This document shows, piece after piece, positions 60,301 to 64,000 of a DNA stretch of 64,000 bases; position 1 is the first letter of the stretch; each line of letters begins with the position of its first letter. The notes under the pieces are model-generated. The model was not told the DNA's origin and ran no database searches. It saw only the letters and a program-made list of their open reading frames with translations. The position numbers and the translations under genes are program-made. This DNA is from Microstegium vimineum (taxonomy: Eukaryota > Streptophyta > Magnoliopsida > Poales > Poaceae): assembly GCA_022036555.1 (NCBI GenBank), contig CM039126.1, forward strand, positions 4,158,213 through 4,222,212, in the 5' to 3' direction.

Positions 60301-60421
60301 TGTAGGCAAATCTGAGAAAATAGCATCATAAGCACCAGGCAACTGGGTACAGAACATCGGATTGCTTGTCTCAACACCATATTCTAAGATGTCATATGCT
60401 GGAAGCTCGTTTAGATCCATC
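60235..60421 (-). pseudogene. Copy B of the duplicated short ORF module
   Basis: The frame MDLNELPAYDILEYGVE, then FCTQLPGAYDAIFSDLPTIA, parallels copy A (MDLNEFPADAYDFFQ, FGTQLPPAYDAMSDLPSIS). It too is preceded by TGTGCAGGGAAAAAAAGGATG. The acidic tail is missing and the frame runs into the repeat unit. Confidence 0.4.
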
Positions 60422-60474
60422 CTTTTTTTCCCTGCACATTTTTCAAAAAACAAGCAATTACATGTTACCCTTTT

Positions 60475-60745
60475 TTCAACAATTTAGTGCAAATCACTAG
60501 GCAATTTAGTGCAAATCACTTGACATTTTTATTGTAAATCACTAGGTAATTCAGTGCAAATCACTAGGCAATTCAGTGCAAATCACTAGGCAATATAGTG
60601 CAGATCACTTTGGCAATATAGTGCAACTCACTAGGCAATTTAGTGCAAATCACTAGGCAATTTTAGTACAAATCACTTGGCAATTTTTAGTACAAATCGC
60701 TTTGTCAATTTAGTGCAGATCACTTGGCAATTTAGTGCCTACTGT
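60475..60745. repeat. Minisatellite, about 21-bp unit
   Basis: At least ten imperfect copies of CACTAGGCAATTTAGTGCAAAT, with variants such as AATATAGTGC and AATTCAGTGC. AT-rich, no ORF. Confidence 0.85.
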
Positions 60746-62029
60746 ATCATAAAGCAAGTACATGTTATCTGTACTGTACTTTATTCACAACATAAAGGCA
60801 ATTACATGTTATCTTTTCAAGCATTTTATTGTAAATTACTAGGCAAGCAGGCTATACAGCAGTTGTAGTGCTTTGCATATGCAAATTGTCATATTCCAGT
60901 TCAGTTTGACCATATCTCTAATATGAACTTCTGTTTTTTTTCCATACAGGTTGGACAGCAACCAGAAGGCACAAAAACATCTGAACATACACACCATCAA
61001 ATATGTGGCATGCTACAAATATGTGAATCTTAGTCAAATCTGTGGCTGTGAATACTTGCATACAACTAGCAACTATATGTGTTTTCGTTTATACCTGCAA
61101 ATCAGTAGGCAATATAGTGTAAATCTGTATATCCCTAGCAAAATAGTAATCTGTGACTTTTCTAAAGGAAAGCAGTGAGATTAGGAAAGGGGGAGAACCT
61201 CTAAGAGGAGATCTAAAGGGAAAAACTCGAAGTACCTGATTGTTTGGCTGGTACTGTTGATATTATTCAGTCAAATAATTGCCTTTGCAAATCTTGGATG
61301 CGTGTCTTTTTTCTCCCATCTTTTTTCTGGTTCCTTCTCGGACGATTTTCTGTTGGGATGATCGATCTGTGGGATCTGTTGGATGTGTGTGGGGGAGATA
61401 TTTATCGTTTGATTGTTGTGGAAGAAGGTGCTAGTGCATCTGCTTTTTGCAGCCCAACTAGGGCGGGGGACAGCCGCACATGCGTGGTCCGTCGCGCGCA
61501 TCGGCCCAAGGCGCGACAGTCACGGAAAACTACCTTTTTTTTCTTTTTTGGTAATGAAGCCTTCTCGCTTTCCTGTTTTGGACTGTGCAGGCGGAGGAGG
61601 CTAATCCTGCGCGTGCATACGTTAGCAAAGTCCATAGATAAATTATGAAAATGTAATAAAAAAGAATTTAATCATATTTATTTAATACCATAAATATTAT
61701 CATTTTATTATATAAATTTGGTTAACTTTTAGATACTTTCACCTCTGAATAAGCTAAAATAATTATAATTTAGGATAGATGAAATAGTGAAATAGATAAA
61801 CCAGAAGAGTAATAAAAGTAATGAATGACTTGAGAGAGCAGATGAAGAGGATGCCATATTTTCCTGATTTATATGTAGCCACCGGACATCAGATCCTTCA
61901 TTTGCTCCTGGTTTTTTTTTTTTTTTGATTGAGCATCGATAGCGGTGATGCCTAAATCTTCTCTGTTCATTGGAAGCGGCGCTCTAGGCCAACACGGTGG
62001 AGGGTCTTAATGCTCCATATCTAAATTAG
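60746..62029. other. Intergenic region left of Fe-SOD, no gene supported
   Basis: Contains scattered words from the neighbouring repeats (TGCAAATCAGTAGGCAATATA near 61098), a GC-richer patch at 61440-61620 without a domain, and an AT-rich stretch 61640-61810 ending GGATAGATGAAATAGTG that looks MITE-derived. Confidence 0.45.
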
Positions 62030-62262
62030 TAGGGATGCAAATAGATCATATACTGTCATGCACCGCTAACATTACATTTGTTTTCTTATAGTTATGTCGG
62101 ATAAGGATACGAATAGATATTGACATCATAATATGTGAAGTACTCATATATAGATTCAGTATCAGACGTTGAATATGCACGCTCGATACTCGAATATGGT
62201 CGAAAAATTCTTTTAAACAACTCGAATACGGTCAAAAAAAAATTGTATCATTTGCATCCTTA
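62030..62262. mobile_element. Small MITE-like element, about 230 bp, upstream of Fe-SOD
   Basis: Left end AGGGATGCAAATAGATCATA; right end in reverse complement AAGGATGCAAATGATACAAT. Flanks AAATTAG and GAATTAG resemble a short target duplication. The interior has CTCGAATA.GGTCGAAAAA words. Superfamily uncertain, possibly hAT. Confidence 0.5.
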
Positions 62263-62482
62263 CGAATTAGGGTCTTTTTAGAAAATATGCGGTCGTGATT
62301 GATAGTCTTGATCAAAGTTAGGCGTATTTTTGGAAAAAAAAACATAGATCAAGATTAGTAGTCGCGGTCCAACTGGGGGGGGGGGTCTTTTAGAAAATGT
62401 TTTGGGCTGATCTGCAAACTTGCGGTGAAATTCCCGGCTCCGGCTTCCGCGGGGTGGATTTGGATAGCGCGGCGCAGGAAAA

Positions 62483-64000
62483 ATGGCGGCTTCCGCTCTC
62501 CACCTCCGTCTCCTCCCCTCGCCGCCGGCGGGTGTGAGGCTTCAGCAGAGACAGCTGCGCTCGGTGAGCCCCGTGGGACCCTTTACTGCACCTTTATTCT
62601 ACTCCCTTCTCGCTGCATTCCTGTTCGTTTTCGATTGTGCGAGAGGGCGCCAGTGGCGGAGCTCGGCCGGAAATTTAGGTGGGGACGAACGGCCGACTCC
62701 TGCACTCTCTCCTTTAAGCTCGCTCCGGGTGACAGGGCCTCCCCACGACCACGCCTGCGGCCAGCGTGAGCGCCGCTCATGGCTCACCTGCTTGCCACCA
62801 CTATCAGTCCATCCTACATTACATTACCTGTGCGGCTGTGCCCCTGCCTCTATGCTGCAGAGCAGCAGTGCGCTAGCGGCGGCGTATGGTGAGCGCCGAG
62901 CGGCAGCTCCCTGATGCGGACAGACGCCATGGCGATGGCGAGATGCAGAATAGGATCAGGGGAACCGGCGCAATAGAGGCATCGAGCGAGAGAGCTAGGG
63001 CCGGTGCTGAATTGGGGATTGAGGAGACGGACGGGATTACGGGAACGCCTGGTGCGGTAACGCTTGGGGGCTGGACGCCTGGACGCTGTGGGAATCAATG
63101 AAATTGCTGTGCAGACATGTGTTTTGAGATTGTGTGCTGTTTGTGCTTGATGTTTATTGCAGAAAATAAAGAGGCAGGGTGGCCTATCTCGAAGATTTTC
63201 GAAAGTTGTGTCCTATTACGGTCTCACAACTCCGCCATATAAACTGGTATGTAAGCTTGTTGAGTCCAATCTCAAAAGATTTGCTTGCTGTCATTAAAGG
63301 AATGTCCAAATTTGAACTTTGTTTTGTGGTACGATGTTCAGGATGCTCTGGAACCTTATATGAGCAAGAGGACAGTTGAACTTCACTGGGGTAAGCACCA
63401 TCAAGATTACGTGGATGGCTTGAATAAGCAGCTCGCTACCAGCCCTCTGTATGGATACACACTGGAGGATCTGATAAAAGAAGCGTACAACAATGGCAAT
63501 CCATTACCAGAGTATAACAATGCGGCACAGGTAACTCATTGATGATACCCTGTTCATTATATTTTGCTTGCACTGATCATCTTCTGCCTGTCATTTGTTT
63601 TCTTTCAAAAAGAAAAACCGTAGTTTGTGCTTTCGCCAATAGACTAGGATGGTTTTTAGAGTTCCAAACTTCTGTCTTCTGACATGCAGGTCTGGAACCA
63701 TCATTTCTTTTGGGAGTCAATGCAACCAGAAGGTGGTGGCTTACCTGAGGGAGGTGTGCTGCAGCAGATTGAAAAGGATTTTGGCTCGTTTACTAATTTT
63801 AGGGAAGAGTTTATCCGCTCAGCCTTACAACTATTGGGGTCTGGTTGGGTTTGGCTTGTCTGTAAGTTTCCTTTCCATTTTCTCTGAAGTACAGGCACCA
63901 CTGATTCAAGCTACTGATTTCCTGTATTGCTATTTCTAAGGCTAATTTCTAAGTTTAGTTTATATTCCGCTGAATAATTGTTGCAGTGAAGAGAAATGAG
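62483..64000 (+). CDS. FSD: Iron superoxide dismutase, chloroplast type (3' end outside window)
   Basis: Exons 62483-62563, 63163-63246, 63342-63530, 63690-63861 and 63987 to the window edge, all with GT..AG borders and matching phases. Residues 1-40 (MAASALHLRLLPSPPAG...) look like a plastid transit peptide. Then VVSYYGLTTPPYKL, the plant FSD start, and ELHWGKHHQDYVDGLNKQL, whose first His (residue 70) is an iron ligand; WNHHFFWESMQPEGGG brings the second ligand (His122). The remaining ligands (DxWxH region) lie beyond 64000; the last readable residues are LVLKRNE. It converts superoxide to oxygen and hydrogen peroxide in plastids. Divergent from DXS with 5.4 kb between. Confidence 0.95.

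Overview
The window is nuclear DNA of a grass (Poaceae). The grounds are: Tat-lineage Ty3 retrotransposons with antisense genes, CACTA elements carrying CTTTAGT-type terminal repeats, Stowaway-like elements, GC-rich first exons, and a gene run COX5b - PRMT10 - DXS - Fe-SOD that I recall as syntenic with the short arm of rice chromosome 6. The species cannot be named from the sequence alone. All splice sites were read by eye; each exon chain was checked for GT..AG borders and for phase.

Bases 1-27.6k are nested retrotransposons. Element 1 (+ strand, entering from the left edge) shows the end of pol, a two-unit tandem repeat, a spliced antisense gene (2684-6712), a repeat-rich stretch and a 3' LTR (8561-9878). 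Element 2, same family but on the - strand, runs leftwards from its 5' LTR (25344-24150) through gag, protease, RT, two RNase H domains and integrase to the end of its antisense gene (15597-16676). The rest of element 2 should lie at 10141-15560. That stretch is instead G/T-only sequence followed by homopolymer-stretched sequence, which I read as a sequencing or assembly failure inside a large inverted repeat. Element 2 sits in the gag gene of a - strand Copia element whose LTR occupies about 26.0-27.6k. Both Tat copies are defective: element 1 has Asn for a catalytic Asp in integrase, element 2 has YVDN for YVDD in RT, and frame breaks occur at G runs.

Bases 27.6-42k hold two receptor kinases in convergent orientation. 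A wall-associated kinase gene (+) has an intron of 5.1 kb filled with transposons, including a CACTA element with a perfect 3-bp target duplication; another CACTA element lies just upstream of its start. An intronless receptor-like kinase of the At5g20050 type (-) follows.

Bases 43-64k are gene-rich: mitochondrial COX5b (-, six exons), PRMT10 (+, seven exons), a class III DXS-like gene (-, ten exons, one frame break and missing thiamine-diphosphate residues) and a chloroplast-type Fe superoxide dismutase (+, cut by the right edge). A hAT-like element with a nearly perfect 122-bp inverted repeat sits ten bases upstream of the COX5b start codon. The 5.4 kb between DXS and Fe-SOD is repeat-rich and holds a duplicated short ORF module.
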